From Caballeronia temeraria (GTDB lineage Bacteria > Pseudomonadota > Gammaproteobacteria > Burkholderiales > Burkholderiaceae), in contig NZ_FCOI02000007.1 of NCBI RefSeq assembly GCF_001544795.2, positions 212,936 to 276,935 of the forward strand: a stretch of DNA of 64,000 bases, read 5' to 3'. Of this stretch, positions 1 to 13,218 are shown piece after piece. The translations under genes were made by a program, and so were the position numbers. The first letter of the stretch is position 1, and every line of letters starts with the position of its first letter. The notes under the pieces were generated by a model. The model saw nothing but the letters and a program-made list of their open reading frames with translations. It had not been told where the DNA came from and did no database searches.

Positions 1-300
1 CGCCGCCGCGAGCAGCTCCGGTGCTTCACGCGCCGCGCGCGCGATCACGCTGGCGTCGTCGCCGGAAAAGCCGACAGAGCGCAACAGTTTGATTGACGGG
101 CGTTCGAGCGGCGGCAGCACGCCCTGATGAAAGCCGAGATCCGCCAGCTGCTTCATCTTGCGCAAGCCCTGCTTCGCGGCGGCCTTCGGATTCGCCACCG
201 ATTTCTCGTTGTTGCGCGACGCGACGTTGCCGAACGAGAGTCCCGCGTAGTTGTGCGTCGGGCCGACCAGCCCGTCGAAGTTCGCTTCGGTTGCAAACAT
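1..300 (-). CDS. astB: N-succinylarginine dihydrolase, N-terminal part (cut by window edge)
   Basis: AstB hydrolyses N2-succinylarginine to succinylornithine, two ammonia and CO2, the second step of the arginine succinyltransferase pathway. The ATG at 300 opens a frame beginning [20 protein letters not shown], the conserved AstB N-terminus with the GPTHNYAG motif. About 100 residues are visible and the frame is still open at base 1, so the remaining three quarters lie outside the window. It follows astD by 27 bases on the same strand, the usual order astC-A-D-B(-E). I recognise the family with confidence; nothing can be said about the C-terminal half. Confidence 0.93.
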   Translation of the reverse strand, partial: MFATEANFDGLVGPTHNYAGLSFGNVASRNNEKSVANPKAAAKQGLRKMKQLADLGFHQGVLPPLERPSIKLLRSVGFSGDDASVIARAAREAPELLAAA

Positions 301-327
301 AGTCATTCCCGCTGTTTGAAACGTGAC

Positions 328-3889
<3,562 letters not shown>

Positions 3890-3902
3890 CGGGTCCTGTC
3901 GA

Positions 3903-5129
3903 TTACTTGACGGCAGCCGTGCCGACGACCTGCTCGATCGCCTTCTCGATGCGCGCGAAGCCTTCGTCGAGATCGGCCATCGGCATGATGAGCGACGGCG
4001 CGAAGCGCAGCACGTTTGGCCCCGCGATCAGCATGATGACGCCGTTCGCGGCCGCGGCATTGAGCACGTCCTTCGCGCGATCCTTGTAGCTGTCGTTCAG
4101 TTCGGCGCCGATCAGAAGACCGCGTCCGCGAATCTCCCTGAACATGCCGAAGCGCTCGTTGATGCGCTCCAGATGCGCCTTGATCGCCTCGCTGCGCTCG
4201 TTCACGCCTTCGAGAACCTTCGGATCGCTGATCAGTTCGACGACCTTCTCCGCGATCGACGCGCCCAGCGGATTGCCGCCGTATGTCGTGCCATGCACGC
4301 CGACCTTGAAGTGCGCGGCGATGTCGTTGGTCGTCAACATCACGCCGATGGGAAAACCGTTGCCCAGTGCCTTCGCGCTCGTGAGGATATCGGGCGTCAC
4401 GCCGTACTGCATGTACGCGTAGAACGTGCCCGTGCGGCCGACGCCCGTCTGCACCTCATCGAAAATCAGGAGCGCGCCGTGCCTGTCGCAGGCTTCGCGC
4501 AAGCCCTTCAGGAACGCGGGATCGGCGGGCAGCACGCCGCCTTCGCCCTGCACCGGCTCGACGATCACCGCGCACGTCTTCGGGCCGATGGCTTCGAGCG
4601 CCTTCGGCAGATCGTTGTACGGCAGATGACGGATGCCCTGCGGCTGCGGACCGAAGCCTTCGGCGTACTTCGGCTGACCGCCGACGCTCACCGTGAAGAA
4701 AGTGCGTCCGTGGAACGATTGCGTGAACGAGATGATCTCGATCTTGTCGTCGCCGTGATTGTCGATCGCATAGCGGCGCGCGAGCTTCAGCGCCGCTTCG
4801 TTCGCTTCCGCGCCCGAGTTCGCGAAGAACGCGCGGTCGGCGAAAGTGAGATCGGTCAGGCGTTTCGCGAGGCGCAACACCGGTGCATTCGTATAGCCGT
4901 TGCCGATGTGCCAGAGTTTTTCGCCCTGCTCGTGCAGCACTTTCAGCAATTCCGGATGGCCGTGGCCGAGCGCCGTCACGGCGATGCCGCCGGCGAAATC
5001 GACATAATCGCGGCCTTCGGTGTCCCATACGCGCGAGCCGCGGCCCCGGTCGGGCACGAAACTGGCCGGCGCGAATACCGGAACCATTACTTCGTCGAAC
5101 GTACCGCGATTCACATTGATGTCGGTCAT
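3903..5129 (-). CDS. astC: Succinylornithine/acetylornithine aminotransferase
   Basis: PLP-dependent class III aminotransferase converting N2-succinylornithine to succinylglutamate semialdehyde, third step of the AST pathway. The 408-residue product has the PLP-site lysine at about position 253 ([11 protein letters not shown]), the class III motif [14 protein letters not shown] and the substrate-side [20 protein letters not shown]. The ATG at 5129 is preceded by AGGAGTGGCTC, a good ribosome binding site, and gives the normal N-terminus [13 protein letters not shown]; the in-frame starts upstream have no such site. It is the first gene of the ast block, behind 115 bases that separate it from argR. 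Confidence 0.94.
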   Translation of the reverse strand: MTDINVNRGTFDEVMVPVFAPASFVPDRGRGSRVWDTEGRDYVDFAGGIAVTALGHGHPELLKVLHEQGEKLWHIGNGYTNAPVLRLAKRLTDLTFADRAFFANSGAEANEAALKLARRYAIDNHGDDKIEIISFTQSFHGRTFFTVSVGGQPKYAEGFGPQPQGIRHLPYNDLPKALEAIGPKTCAVIVEPVQGEGGVLPADPAFLKGLREACDRHGALLIFDEVQTGVGRTGTFYAYMQYGVTPDILTSAKALGNGFPIGVMLTTNDIAAHFKVGVHGTTYGGNPLGASIAEKVVELISDPKVLEGVNERSEAIKAHLERINERFGMFREIRGRGLLIGAELNDSYKDRAKDVLNAAAANGVIMLIAGPNVLRFAPSLIMPMADLDEGFARIEKAIEQVVGTAAVK

Positions 5130-5244
5130 GAGCCACTCCTCGTCAGGTTCGTGCATCGGTTCTTGCAATGCTTTCGATATTAGGCAATCGCACGCGTTCC
5201 GTCTTGCGCGTTCGCGACATGCTTCGATGGGCTTTTTTGCAGCT

Positions 5245-6258
5245 TTATGCTGCGTCCGGCGGCTCGATGAGCGCGCCGCCGCGCGGTTCGTCGATCGCGC
5301 CGCCGCGCTGCTTTTCGATCCAGTTGCGGCGCTCCTCGCGCGGCGTCACGCCGAAGCGGTCGCGATACGCATTGGAAAAATGCGCCGCCGATGAAAACCC
5401 GCACGCGAGGCTGATCTGCACCACCGATTTGCTCGTGCGCTGCAACTGCGTGCGCGCCTTCGTCAGGCGCAGATTGAGGTAATACTTCGACGGCATCGCG
5501 CCGAGATACTGGCGAAAGAGCCGCTCCAGTTGCCGGCGCGAGATGCCGACGAGATTCGCGATTTCATCAGTGGCGAGCGGATCTTCGATGTTCGCTTCCA
5601 TCAACTGGAGCGCGTCGTTCAGACGCGGATGGCGCTCGCCCGGCGCGGTGACGAACGGAATGCGCTGGCGCTCCGTGCCCGCGCGCAGGCTGCCGATGCC
5701 GAGCGAATCCGCGATGCGTTCCGCGAGATCCGGGCCGTGATCGCGCGCGATCATCGCGAGCATGAAGTCGATGCTCGCCTGCCCGCCCGTGCAGGTAGCG
5801 CGGTCGCGGTCGATCTCGAAGATCTGCTGGCTGACGATTGCGCGCTCGAACTGCTCGGTGAATTGCTGATACGTTTCCCAGTTCACCGCGACGCGATACT
5901 GCGAAAGCTGCCCGGCCATCGCGAGCCACCAGACGCCGTGATGAATGCCCGTCACGAGCGGCGTGCGCGGCGCGACGCGCGCGAGGCTCGCGAGAAAGAG
6001 CCGATAATCCGCGAACTGCTGATAGCGCTCCGACACGACGATGAGCCAGTCGCAGCGCACGGCGTCGTTGAAGGCGCAATCGGCGGGAAGCTGCGCGCCG
6101 CCCGAGAGCGGCACGGCACGGCCGTCCCAGGAACAGACGCGCCATTCGTAGAGACGATGCCCGTCGATCTCGTTGGCGAGCGAGAGACTGTCGATGATCG
6201 GCCCGATGCCGCTCATCGACACCGGCGGCAGCGCGACGATCGCAACTTGCAGCGTCAC
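5245..6258 (-). CDS. argR: AraC/GlxA-family transcriptional regulator of arginine catabolism
   Basis: Regulator with an N-terminal DJ-1/PfpI-like amidotransferase-fold domain (about residues 5-190, [20 protein letters not shown] onward) and a C-terminal AraC double helix-turn-helix (about 225-325, [19 protein letters not shown] and [20 protein letters not shown]). This architecture and its place between an arginine-type ABC importer and astC match Pseudomonas ArgR, the arginine-responsive activator of aru/ast genes, so the symbol is assigned by homology and context. Start is GTG at 6258, one base after the ATPase stop (TAACGTG). The 115-base gap to astC presumably holds the target promoter. 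Confidence 0.85.
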   Translation of the reverse strand: MTLQVAIVALPPVSMSGIGPIIDSLSLANEIDGHRLYEWRVCSWDGRAVPLSGGAQLPADCAFNDAVRCDWLIVVSERYQQFADYRLFLASLARVAPRTPLVTGIHHGVWWLAMAGQLSQYRVAVNWETYQQFTEQFERAIVSQQIFEIDRDRATCTGGQASIDFMLAMIARDHGPDLAERIADSLGIGSLRAGTERQRIPFVTAPGERHPRLNDALQLMEANIEDPLATDEIANLVGISRRQLERLFRQYLGAMPSKYYLNLRLTKARTQLQRTSKSVVQISLACGFSSAAHFSNAYRDRFGVTPREERRNWIEKQRGGAIDEPRGGALIEPPDAA

Positions 6259-6259
6259 G

Positions 6260-7087
6260 TTATTTGAGGCTGCCCGACAGGAACTGGCGCAGGCGCTCGC
6301 TCTTCGGCGCGCTCAGGACTTCCGATGGCGCGCCCTCTTCCTCCGTGCGTCCCTGATGCAGGAACATCACGTGATTCGACACGTTGCGCGCGAAGCCCAT
6401 CTCGTGCGTGACGACGATCATCGTGCGCCCTTCTTCGGCGAGACGCTGCATCACTTTCAGCACTTCGCCGACGAGTTCCGGATCGAGCGCGGACGTGGGT
6501 TCGTCGAAGAGCATGACGTCGGGATGCATCGCGAGCGCGCGCGCAATCGCGACACGCTGCTGCTGCCCGCCCGACAGGTGCGACGGATACTGCTTCTCGA
6601 CGCGCGGCGGCAAACCCACTTTCTCCAGATACTCCCGCGCGCGGTCCTCGGCTTCCTTCTTCGATATGCCGAGCACGTGCAGCGGCGCTTCCATCACGTT
6701 CTCGATGGCCGTCATGTGCGACCAGAGGTTGAAGTGCTGGAAGACCATCGCGAGCTTGGTGCGCACGCGCTGCAACTGCTTGTGATCCGCGACTTCGAGA
6801 TTGCCGGACTTGTCGGCCTTCGTGCGCACGGCTTCGCCATCGACGATGATCTGCCCCGCGTTCGGCCGCTCCAGAAAGTTGATGCAGCGCAAAAACGTGC
6901 TCTTGCCCGAGCCGCTCGCGCCGATGATGCTGATCACATCGCCCGCTTTGGCGGCGAGCGAGACGCCCTTGAGCACTTCGTTGTCGCCGTAGCGCTTGTG
7001 AATATCCTCGGCGACGAGCTTGGTCGCGACGTCTTTGGCGGTTGGCTGCAACGCTTTCTCCTCGGGTGATGACACGATCTCTATCAT
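6260..7087 (-). CDS. ABC transporter ATP-binding protein for basic amino acids (AotP/HisP type)
   Basis: Cytoplasmic ATPase of a polar amino acid importer. The 275-residue product has Walker [10 protein letters not shown], the Q-loop region [17 protein letters not shown], signature [15 protein letters not shown], Walker [14 protein letters not shown] and the H-loop VVTHEM. The [12 protein letters not shown] and [14 protein letters not shown] segments are typical of HisP/AotP/ArgT-type subfamilies. An extra 20 or so residues precede the conserved start [15 protein letters not shown]. It lies between two permeases and argR, which points to arginine/ornithine as substrate. Confidence 0.92.
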   Translation of the reverse strand: MIEIVSSPEEKALQPTAKDVATKLVAEDIHKRYGDNEVLKGVSLAAKAGDVISIIGASGSGKSTFLRCINFLERPNAGQIIVDGEAVRTKADKSGNLEVADHKQLQRVRTKLAMVFQHFNLWSHMTAIENVMEAPLHVLGISKKEAEDRAREYLEKVGLPPRVEKQYPSHLSGGQQQRVAIARALAMHPDVMLFDEPTSALDPELVGEVLKVMQRLAEEGRTMIVVTHEMGFARNVSNHVMFLHQGRTEEEGAPSEVLSAPKSERLRQFLSGSLK

Positions 7088-7108
7088 GGGTTCGGATTCT
7101 ACCGCTCG

Positions 7109-7858
7109 TCAGGCGCGAGCCGTGCGCGGCGTGCGGGTCGTACGTTCGGCGCCCGCCGGCCGCAGATAAGCGAGCCAGCGCCGCTCGGCGCGCCGGAACC
7201 CGGCGACGAGCGCGAACGAGATCGCCACGTAAAGCAGCGCCGCGATGCCGAACGATTCGAACGACTGATAGGTCGCCGAATTCGCATCGCGCGCGACCTT
7301 CAGGATGTCCGGCACGGTGGCCGTGAAGGCGACGGTCGTCGCGTGCAGCATCAGGATCACTTCGTTGCTGTACAAAGGCAAGGCGCGCCGCAGCGCGGAC
7401 GGCAGGATCACGCGGCGATACATCGTGAACGTGCTCATGCCGTAGGCGCGCGCGGCTTCCACTTCGCCGTGGGCAATACCGCGGATCGCGCCGGCGAAGA
7501 TTTCCGTCGTGTAGGCGCAGGTGTTCAGGGCGAACGCGAGGATCGCGCAATTGAAACCGCTCTTGAAGAACGCTTCCAGCAATGACTGCGAGCGCACGAA
7601 TTCCAGGCTGTACATGCCCGTGTAGAGCAACAGCAGTTGCACGTAGAGCGGCGTGCCGCGAAACACGTACGTATAGATGCGCACGGGCGTCGATAGCCAG
7701 CGGTTGCGCGACACGCGCGCGCAGGCGAGCGGCACGGCGGCGCAGAAACCGAGCGCGATCGACGCCACGAGCAGCCACAACGTGACGACGAGGCCCGACG
7801 CGCGCATGCCGTCGGAGTACAGGAACGGGCGCCAGTATTCGGCGAAGATCTGGATCAT
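7109..7858 (-). CDS. ABC transporter permease for basic amino acids (HisM/AotM type)
   Basis: Inner-membrane permease, 249 residues, of the His/Glu/Gln/Arg family. It has five or so hydrophobic segments beginning SGLVVTLWLLVASIALGFC and the cytoplasmic EAA-type loop EVEAARAYGMSTFTMYRRVILPSALRRALP, broken here only for description. The phrase VFRGTPLYVQLLLLYTG is characteristic of HisM-like subunits. It should form a heterodimer with the permease encoded just upstream and dock the ATPase encoded 21 bases downstream. Start ATG at 7858 yields the family N-terminus MIQIFAEYWRPFLYSDG. Confidence 0.92.
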   Translation of the reverse strand: MIQIFAEYWRPFLYSDGMRASGLVVTLWLLVASIALGFCAAVPLACARVSRNRWLSTPVRIYTYVFRGTPLYVQLLLLYTGMYSLEFVRSQSLLEAFFKSGFNCAILAFALNTCAYTTEIFAGAIRGIAHGEVEAARAYGMSTFTMYRRVILPSALRRALPLYSNEVILMLHATTVAFTATVPDILKVARDANSATYQSFESFGIAALLYVAISFALVAGFRRAERRWLAYLRPAGAERTTRTPRTARA

Positions 7859-7881
7859 GGCTTGTCGCTCGCTAGCAGAAG

Positions 7882-8571
7882 TCAGAGTTCGGCGTGCCGC
7901 ACGCCGGTCGAGTAGCGGCGCTCCAGCGCCATCAGCACGAGATTCGAGGCGCTCGTGATCGCGAGATAGATCAGCGCCGCGATCAGGATGAAGAAGAACA
8001 TGTTGAACGTGCTCTTGCCGGCGTCCTGCGCGGCTTTGACGACATCCGCGAGACCGATGATCGACACCAGTGCCGTCGCCTTCACGAGCACCTGCCAGTT
8101 ATTGCCGATGCCCGGCAGCGCGAAACGCATCATCTGCGGAAAGAGAATCCGGCCGAACACGCGCATGCCGCTCATGCCGTACGCGCTGCCCGCTTCCAGT
8201 TGCCCGCGCGGCACCGCGAGAAACGCGCCGCGAAACGTCTCGGTGAAATACGCGCCGTAGATGAAGCCAAGCGTGAGCACGCCGGCCGTAAATGGATCGA
8301 TGTCGAACTGAGCCCAGCCGAAGGCGTCGGTGAGATTGTTCACCGCGATCTGGATGCTGTAGAAGAGCAGGAGCATCAGCACGAGATCGGGCACCGAGCG
8401 GATGAGCGTCGTGTACGCGGTCGCGATGCCGCGCAACGGCGCGTGACGCGAGAGTTTCGCGGATGCGCCGGCCAGGCCGAGCAGCACCGATACCGCCAGA
8501 GACAGCACCGCGAGCGCGAGCGTCTCTTTGGCGCCCGCCCAAAGGAGCGGGCCGAAGCCGTACAGGATCAA
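7882..8571 (-). CDS. ABC transporter permease for basic amino acids (HisQ/AotQ type), TTG start
   Basis: Second permease of the importer, 229 residues, with the family start LILYGFGPLLWAGAKETLAL and the EAA-type loop GQLEAGSAYGMSGMRVFGRI. Start choice: a TTG at 8571 is preceded by GGAGG six bases upstream and places the start exactly where HisQ-like proteins begin. The longer frame to 8661 would add a charged N-terminus unlike the family, so I reject it. It heads the aot-argR-ast gene series; the 270 bases upstream presumably carry the operon promoter. No solute-binding protein gene is adjacent, so one must be supplied from elsewhere. Confidence 0.88.
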   Translation of the reverse strand: MILYGFGPLLWAGAKETLALAVLSLAVSVLLGLAGASAKLSRHAPLRGIATAYTTLIRSVPDLVLMLLLFYSIQIAVNNLTDAFGWAQFDIDPFTAGVLTLGFIYGAYFTETFRGAFLAVPRGQLEAGSAYGMSGMRVFGRILFPQMMRFALPGIGNNWQVLVKATALVSIIGLADVVKAAQDAGKSTFNMFFFILIAALIYLAITSASNLVLMALERRYSTGVRHAEL

Positions 8572-8844
8572 GAGTCGCCTCCATCGTCTTTCGTGGAAAG
8601 AAGCGGAGCGCTGGATGACGCGCCCCGACGATTGGCGGCGATACTCGCAAGCGAAAATCAATCGCTCAATTGTGGCGAAGTGTGTTTGCTGCGACGCAGC
8701 ATATCAGCAAGATGGTGAACGGCGCGGCCGTTCGCCCGCCGTGCAACGCTGCCGGGGCGCGACAGAGTGGAAAACCCGCATAGGCGCGGCATACGAAAAT
8801 TGCGCTTTTCAGGTCGCATTTTCGATAGACCGCACCGCGTGCTT

Positions 8845-9255
8845 TCACGCGCCCGCGACGCTCCGCACGCGCTGGGCAACCTGCCCGTTCGCCACGGCGA
8901 TGTCCGGGCTGTCCTGCAGCAAGGGCAGAAACTGCTCGGCGAACGCCGGATCGCGCGTGCCGGCGCTGAACATGTCGACGACGGCCTTCGCGTGCGCGAT
9001 GCGCGTGTCGGCGGTGGCTTCTTCGTCGTCGAGGACATCGTCGATGGCGGCGATCAGCGTCGACAACGGCGTGAGCCAGCGATACGCCGAGCCGTTGATC
9101 ACGATCTGCAGGAACTCGCCCGGCGACACCGGCCCGAATTCGGCTTCGTGACGCGCGCGCAGATGCGCGAGCACGCTGCGATGCAGGGCGAGCAGCGGAT
9201 GCCGCACGTCGCGCAGAAAAGCGGTGGCGGTCTGATCGTTCATCGGGTGGTTCAT
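8845..9255 (-). CDS. Conserved-looking hypothetical protein, 136 aa
   Basis: I do not recognise this protein. It is a soluble, mostly alpha-helical, acidic product with no signal peptide or membrane segment. Its centre reads SPGEFLQIVINGSAYRWLTP and is followed by a stretch rich in Asp, Glu and Ala. The start MNHPMNDQTATAF at 9255 has GAGG seven bases upstream. It follows the EAL-domain gene by 49 bases on the same strand, so co-transcription with that c-di-GMP enzyme is likely, but no functional link can be shown. Confidence 0.7.
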   Translation of the reverse strand: MNHPMNDQTATAFLRDVRHPLLALHRSVLAHLRARHEAEFGPVSPGEFLQIVINGSAYRWLTPLSTLIAAIDDVLDDEEATADTRIAHAKAVVDMFSAGTRDPAFAEQFLPLLQDSPDIAVANGQVAQRVRSVAGA

Positions 9256-9304
9256 GATCGTGCCTCGTTAGGAAACATCCTAGATAAGGACGATTCGAGG
9301 CCGA

Positions 9305-10891
9305 TCAAGCGCCGCGCGTCTTGCCCGCATAGCGGATGAAGTCCGCGGCAGTCAGCGGCGCCGAAAAGAGCCAGCCCTGCCCGAACTGCGCGCCGCGCGC
9401 GATCAGATAGGCGGCCTGCTCCTCGTGCTCGATGCCTTCGGCGATCACCTGCACGTCGAGCGTCGCAGCCATGTCGATGATGTGCGAGGCGACGCTGCTC
9501 GATGCCGCGTCCTGCCCGACCGTATCGACGAAAGACTTGTCGATCTTCAGACCGTCGATGCGGAAGTTCTGCAGATGCGAAAGGCTCGAAAAACCGGTGC
9601 CGAAATCGTCGAGATAGACGGCGTGACCCGCTTCGCGGAACGCGCTGATGACTTCCTTGGCGGCATCGGCGTCGAGAAAGCTGCGCTCGGTCGCCTCGAT
9701 GTGGATCTGCTGCGGCCGCACGCCCTGTCGCGCGATCGCGGGACCGAGCACGTCGAGAAAACGGTGCGTCGTGAGATCCGGCGCGGACAGGTTCACCGAT
9801 ACGTAGTACTGCGGGTAGCGCTTCAGGAATTCGCCGAGTTCGAGCAGAACGGTGTCGAGCACCTGGTCGGTGATCGCCTGAATCAGGCCGCCGTGCTCCG
9901 CGAGCGGAATGAAATGATCGGGCCGGACGATTCGATCCTGATACTTCCAGCGCACGAGCGCTTCGGCGCCGACGCAGCGCCGCGTGGCGAGATCGACGAT
10001 CGGCTGATACGCGACGATGAACTGATGCCGCCGCACCGCGTCGCTCAACTGGCCGCGCGGCGACAGCCGGCGCACGAAGAAGAACGCCGCCCAGCTCGCG
10101 AGCGCGAGCCCGGCCACGAGGCCGCCGAGCAGCCAGCCCCAGGGCAGCGTGCGCAGCCGCTGGCGCAGCGTCTGATGCGGCGCGCTCACGACGACCGCGA
10201 GCGGCATCGACACGGAACGGCGCACGACGTACGGCGAGTCGTCGCGCACGGGCGGCGCGGTGCGATAGACGGCGAGGATCGCGTTGGCGTCGGTGGCGGG
10301 CGTGGTCGCGATCACGCGGCTCACTTCCGTGTTGATGATGGCGACGCCGCTCGCGACATCGTCGCCGGCATTGAGCGTGTCGACGTAGAGCGATGGATCG
10401 GCGGCGACATAGAAACCGTTGCGGCCCATCACGAGCGACGACTTGCCGCCGGGCAGACGCGACAGGCCGTACCAGGCCATCACGCCATCGCGCGAGCGCC
10501 AGTCCGGCGGCGGCAGCGTGAGGCCGTCGAGCACGCGCGCCGACACCGCGCCGAGCAGCGAGGAACATTGCCAGCGGCCATCGCGATCGTAGGCGCCGGC
10601 ATCGCGCACCTGCCGATGCGTGAGCGCGATGCGCCGCAGCTCATTCAGATACGGCGGCGAACATGGCACGGCCGCCACTTTGCCGATCTCCCCGAGCGCG
10701 CCGGAAAGACGGCGCGTCACGTCCTCGGCGCGAAAGAGCGCGGCATCGGCGACCGTGTTCAGGCGCTCGGCCTCGTCATGCTGCTGGCTCCGCTGCGCGA
10801 ACAAAAAGCCGATCCCCGCCGGCGCCAGCGCCGCCATGACCACGATGACGATCAGAAGCGCCGCCAGCGCCCCACGTTGAATTTTGTTCAT
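9305..10891 (-). CDS. CSS-motif EAL-domain cyclic-di-GMP phosphodiesterase
   Basis: Membrane-bound phosphodiesterase hydrolysing c-di-GMP. A transmembrane segment at about residues 8-30 leads to a periplasmic CSS-motif sensor domain (Cys77, and Cys109-Ser-Ser in WQCSS). A second membrane helix at about 252-273 is followed by an EAL domain from about 280 to 525. Catalytic signatures are intact: EALVR (310-314), YLDDFGTGFSSLSHLQ, IDKSFV and VIAEGIEHEEQ. In E. coli PdeB/C/D/G-type enzymes the two periplasmic cysteines form a redox-sensitive disulfide that keeps the enzyme low-active; the same control is plausible here. Length 528 is normal for the family. Confidence 0.92.
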   Translation of the reverse strand: MNKIQRGALAALLIVIVVMAALAPAGIGFLFAQRSQQHDEAERLNTVADAALFRAEDVTRRLSGALGEIGKVAAVPCSPPYLNELRRIALTHRQVRDAGAYDRDGRWQCSSLLGAVSARVLDGLTLPPPDWRSRDGVMAWYGLSRLPGGKSSLVMGRNGFYVAADPSLYVDTLNAGDDVASGVAIINTEVSRVIATTPATDANAILAVYRTAPPVRDDSPYVVRRSVSMPLAVVVSAPHQTLRQRLRTLPWGWLLGGLVAGLALASWAAFFFVRRLSPRGQLSDAVRRHQFIVAYQPIVDLATRRCVGAEALVRWKYQDRIVRPDHFIPLAEHGGLIQAITDQVLDTVLLELGEFLKRYPQYYVSVNLSAPDLTTHRFLDVLGPAIARQGVRPQQIHIEATERSFLDADAAKEVISAFREAGHAVYLDDFGTGFSSLSHLQNFRIDGLKIDKSFVDTVGQDAASSSVASHIIDMAATLDVQVIAEGIEHEEQAAYLIARGAQFGQGWLFSAPLTAADFIRYAGKTRGA

Positions 10892-11164
10892 TGCGTGTTA
10901 TTGACCGCGGCGCGAGACATGTCGCGCGCGTTTTTCTGTTCCCTGCCCGGCGCCGTCGGCCCGCCTTGCGCCGCGCCCGCGAGAGTCTCGGACAAACGAC
11001 TTAGTGTAGGGGCCGCACATCGCCCGGTTCAACGAATTCTTTCCCCAAAAGCATCCCCTTTTGGTGGGCTTCCGCACGGCCCGCGCGCGCTTTTTTTGCC
11101 GACCGTGCACCGTGCGAAAATGGACAGACCAGAAACGGCGCTTTCCTTGCATCGAACGACAATC

Positions 11165-11704
11165 ATGGCCTCACACGATTCCGCCCGACCGCTCGTGCGC
11201 GACGCCGCGCCCGGCGATTTCGACGCCATCGCGCACATCTATTCGCATTACGTGGAAAACGCGTTGGCGACCTTCGAAGAGATCGCGCCTTCCGCCGACG
11301 ACATGCGCGCGCGCCACGCGGCGATCGCGGGTGCGGGTCTGCCCTATCTCGTCGCGGAGCTGGATGGACGGCTCGCGGGCTACGCGTATGCGTCGGCGTA
11401 TCGGCCGCGTTCGGCTTACCGGCATACGATCGAAGACTCGGTCTATGTCGCCGATGGCTTCCACGGGCGCGGCATCGGCCTCGCGCTGCTCACGGCGCTC
11501 ATCGGGCGATGCGAACGCGGACCGTGGCGGCAGATGATCGCGGTGATCGGCAACAGCGGCAACGCGGGATCGATCGCGCTGCATGCGCGGCTCGGCTTCG
11601 AGCATGTCGGCGTATTGCGCGATGTCGGCTTCAAGCACGGACGATGGGTCGACACCGTCCTCATGCAGCGTGCGCTGAAGCGCAATTCGGACGTCGCGGC
11701 ATGA
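11165..11704 (+). CDS. GNAT acetyltransferase, phosphinothricin-acetyltransferase-like
   Basis: A 179-residue single-domain GNAT protein resembling the Pat/Bar and MddA families, which acetylate phosphinothricin, methionine sulfoximine or related amino acid analogues. Visible family features are the N-terminal RDAAPGDFDAIAHIYSHYV, the acetyl-CoA loop GFHGRGIGLALLTALI and the C-terminal NAGSIALHARLGFEHVGVL ... GFKHGRWVDTVLMQR. The start at 11165 gives MASHDSARPLVRD; an in-frame ATG 16 codons upstream is possible but adds nothing family-like. The true substrate cannot be read from sequence. Confidence 0.88.
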   Translation: MASHDSARPLVRDAAPGDFDAIAHIYSHYVENALATFEEIAPSADDMRARHAAIAGAGLPYLVAELDGRLAGYAYASAYRPRSAYRHTIEDSVYVADGFHGRGIGLALLTALIGRCERGPWRQMIAVIGNSGNAGSIALHARLGFEHVGVLRDVGFKHGRWVDTVLMQRALKRNSDVAA

Positions 11705-11758
11705 CCGGCCGCGCCGAGCGGCTATGATTCGATATCTGCTTTACGTGCATTCACCGCT

Positions 11759-12352
11759 TTGCCAACGTATACCCTCGCCGCTTCCGTCAGCACTGAAATC
11801 GACATCCGCAAGAGCCGCTTCATCGCGCTCGCGATTCCCGTCGCGGACCGCGACGCAGCCATGCGCGAACTCGAACGCCTGCGCGCCGAACATCCGGCGG
11901 CGACGCACGTCTGCTGGGCGCTGCTCGCGGGCGGCCAGTCCGGCATGTCCGACGACGGCGAGCCCTCCGGCACCGCCGGCCGGCCGATTCTCGAAGTGCT
12001 GCGGCATCACGAAGTCGACGGCGTGCTGGCCGCGGTCGTGCGCTACTACGGCGGCATCAAGCTCGGCGCGGGCGGCCTCGTGCGCGCCTACACCGACGCG
12101 ATCGCGAGCGCGATGCAACTCGCCGAGCGCGTCGAGCGCATCGAGCGCGGGTCAATATCCATCGAAGTCGACTATGCCGACGAAGCGCGCGTGCGCCGCT
12201 GGATCGAACAGCACGATGCCGAACTCGTGCAGAGCGAATACGGCATGACCGTGCGCCTCGTCGTGCGCATGGCCGCCACCGCGCGTGCACCGGCGGCCGC
12301 CGAATTGCGCGATCTCACCAACGGCCGCGCGGGCATCGCGGTTCAGGCGTGA
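11759..12352 (+). CDS. YigZ/IMPACT family protein, TTG start
   Basis: A 197-residue UPF0029/IMPACT-family protein. The N-terminal IMPACT domain (about residues 1-120) shows KSRFIALAIPV, the family signature GMSDDGEPSGTAGRPILEVL and VVRYYGGIKLGAGGLVRAYTDA. A smaller DUF1949-like domain follows. Bacterial members are of uncertain function, with links to translation control in eukaryotic IMPACT. The only start that fits the family N-terminus is TTG at 11759, with no strong ribosome binding site, so weak expression is possible. Its stop overlaps the next gene (GTGA), suggesting coupling to the ferredoxin. Confidence 0.9.
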   Translation: MPTYTLAASVSTEIDIRKSRFIALAIPVADRDAAMRELERLRAEHPAATHVCWALLAGGQSGMSDDGEPSGTAGRPILEVLRHHEVDGVLAAVVRYYGGIKLGAGGLVRAYTDAIASAMQLAERVERIERGSISIEVDYADEARVRRWIEQHDAELVQSEYGMTVRLVVRMAATARAPAAAELRDLTNGRAGIAVQA

Positions 12353-12687
12353 GCGACGACGACACACGCGCCTTCGCGATGATCATCGAGCCTGCCGGGC
12401 ACTTCGTCGCGGTCAGGGACGGCGAGACGCTGCTCGAAGCCGCGTTGCGGGCAAAACTGTCGTTGCCGCGATCCTGCCGCAACGGCACGTGCCGCGCGTG
12501 CCTGTGCCGGCTCGTCGACGGCGAGATTGCGTATCGCATCGAATGGCCGGGACTCACCGCCGAGGAAAAGGCCGAAGGCTGGATCCTGCCGTGCGTCGCG
12601 CTCGCCCGTTCCGACGTGACGATCAGGCAGCCCGACGCGCGCGAAGCCGCGCCCGATCCGCGTCCTGCCCGCTCGCGCGGCTTCTGA
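12349..12687 (+). CDS. Plant-type 2Fe-2S ferredoxin
   Basis: A 112-residue electron carrier with the plant-type ferredoxin fold. The cluster ligands are visible as SCRNGTCRACLCRL, with the fourth cysteine in GWILPCVALA near residue 81. The GTG start at 12349 overlaps the yigZ stop by four bases (GTGA), which supports translational coupling. The C-terminal tail DAREAAPDPRPARSRGF is unstructured. The redox partner is unknown; nothing nearby is an obvious ferredoxin-dependent enzyme. Confidence 0.88.
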   Translation: MSDDDTRAFAMIIEPAGHFVAVRDGETLLEAALRAKLSLPRSCRNGTCRACLCRLVDGEIAYRIEWPGLTAEEKAEGWILPCVALARSDVTIRQPDAREAAPDPRPARSRGF

Positions 12688-12796
12688 ACTCGGGTATGTC
12701 GGGATTGTCGTCTCGATTCAACGACCTACGATGTGATTCCCGAGTACGCATGCGCATGCTTCCGTACAAAGTGCGTGCAGGGTGACTCTCAAAAAG

Positions 12797-12804
12797 TGTA
12801 CAAT
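12797..12804 (+). promoter_or_regulatory. Candidate extended -10 promoter element of rpsU
   Basis: TGTACAAT lies 48 bases before the rpsU ATG and fits an extended -10 box (TGn-less variant TG directly before TACAAT). No good -35 hexamer is seen at the right distance, as is common for extended -10 promoters. The local AT-rich stretch AAAAAGTGTACAATTGCG stands out from the GC-rich surroundings. Prediction only. Confidence 0.4.
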
Positions 12805-12851
12805 TGCGTTTTGCCCTAAATTCTGGCAGGGCCAGATCAACCGAGATTTCA

Positions 12852-13064
12852 ATGACTAAAGTACTGTTGAAAGAGAACGAGCCTTTCGACGTCGCCATGC
12901 GTCGTTTTCGCCGTACCGTCGAACGCACGGGCCTGATTCAAGAGCTCAAGTCGCGCATGGCTTATGAAAAGCCGACCACCGAGCGCAAGCGCAAGAAAGC
13001 TGCTGCTGTTGCTCGTCTGCGCAAGCAGATCCGTCGCGCGCAACTGCCGAAGAAGTTCTATTGA
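12852..13064 (+). CDS. rpsU: 30S ribosomal protein bS21
   Basis: Small-subunit ribosomal protein of 70 residues, beginning [20 protein letters not shown] and ending in the basic tail [14 protein letters not shown] typical of bS21. It acts near the anti-Shine-Dalgarno region during initiation. Burkholderiaceae usually carry more than one rpsU copy, so this may be one of several paralogues. It is a single-gene unit followed 155 bases later by a strong hairpin terminator. It sits beside the initiator tRNA gene on the opposite strand, a fitting but possibly accidental neighbourhood. Confidence 0.96.
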   Translation: MTKVLLKENEPFDVAMRRFRRTVERTGLIQELKSRMAYEKPTTERKRKKAAAVARLRKQIRRAQLPKKFY

Positions 13065-13218
13065 TCGACGCGGGGCGTCCCGCCTCGTCTGTCCGGGCAA
13101 GATCGGCATAGCAACCTGAGATCGATCGGGTCGCGGTTTCGCGCGCAGGTTGCGTGAAAGATCGCGGATTCGCGCACTTTCGTTGCGCCCCAATCGATTG
13201 AAGCTGGCAAGATCGCAC

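Noticed and set aside
9425..11164. Long plus-strand frame running antisense over the EAL gene into the acetyltransferase.
   Set aside because: Only the part from 11165 resembles a protein family; the remainder is antisense to conserved EAL motifs.
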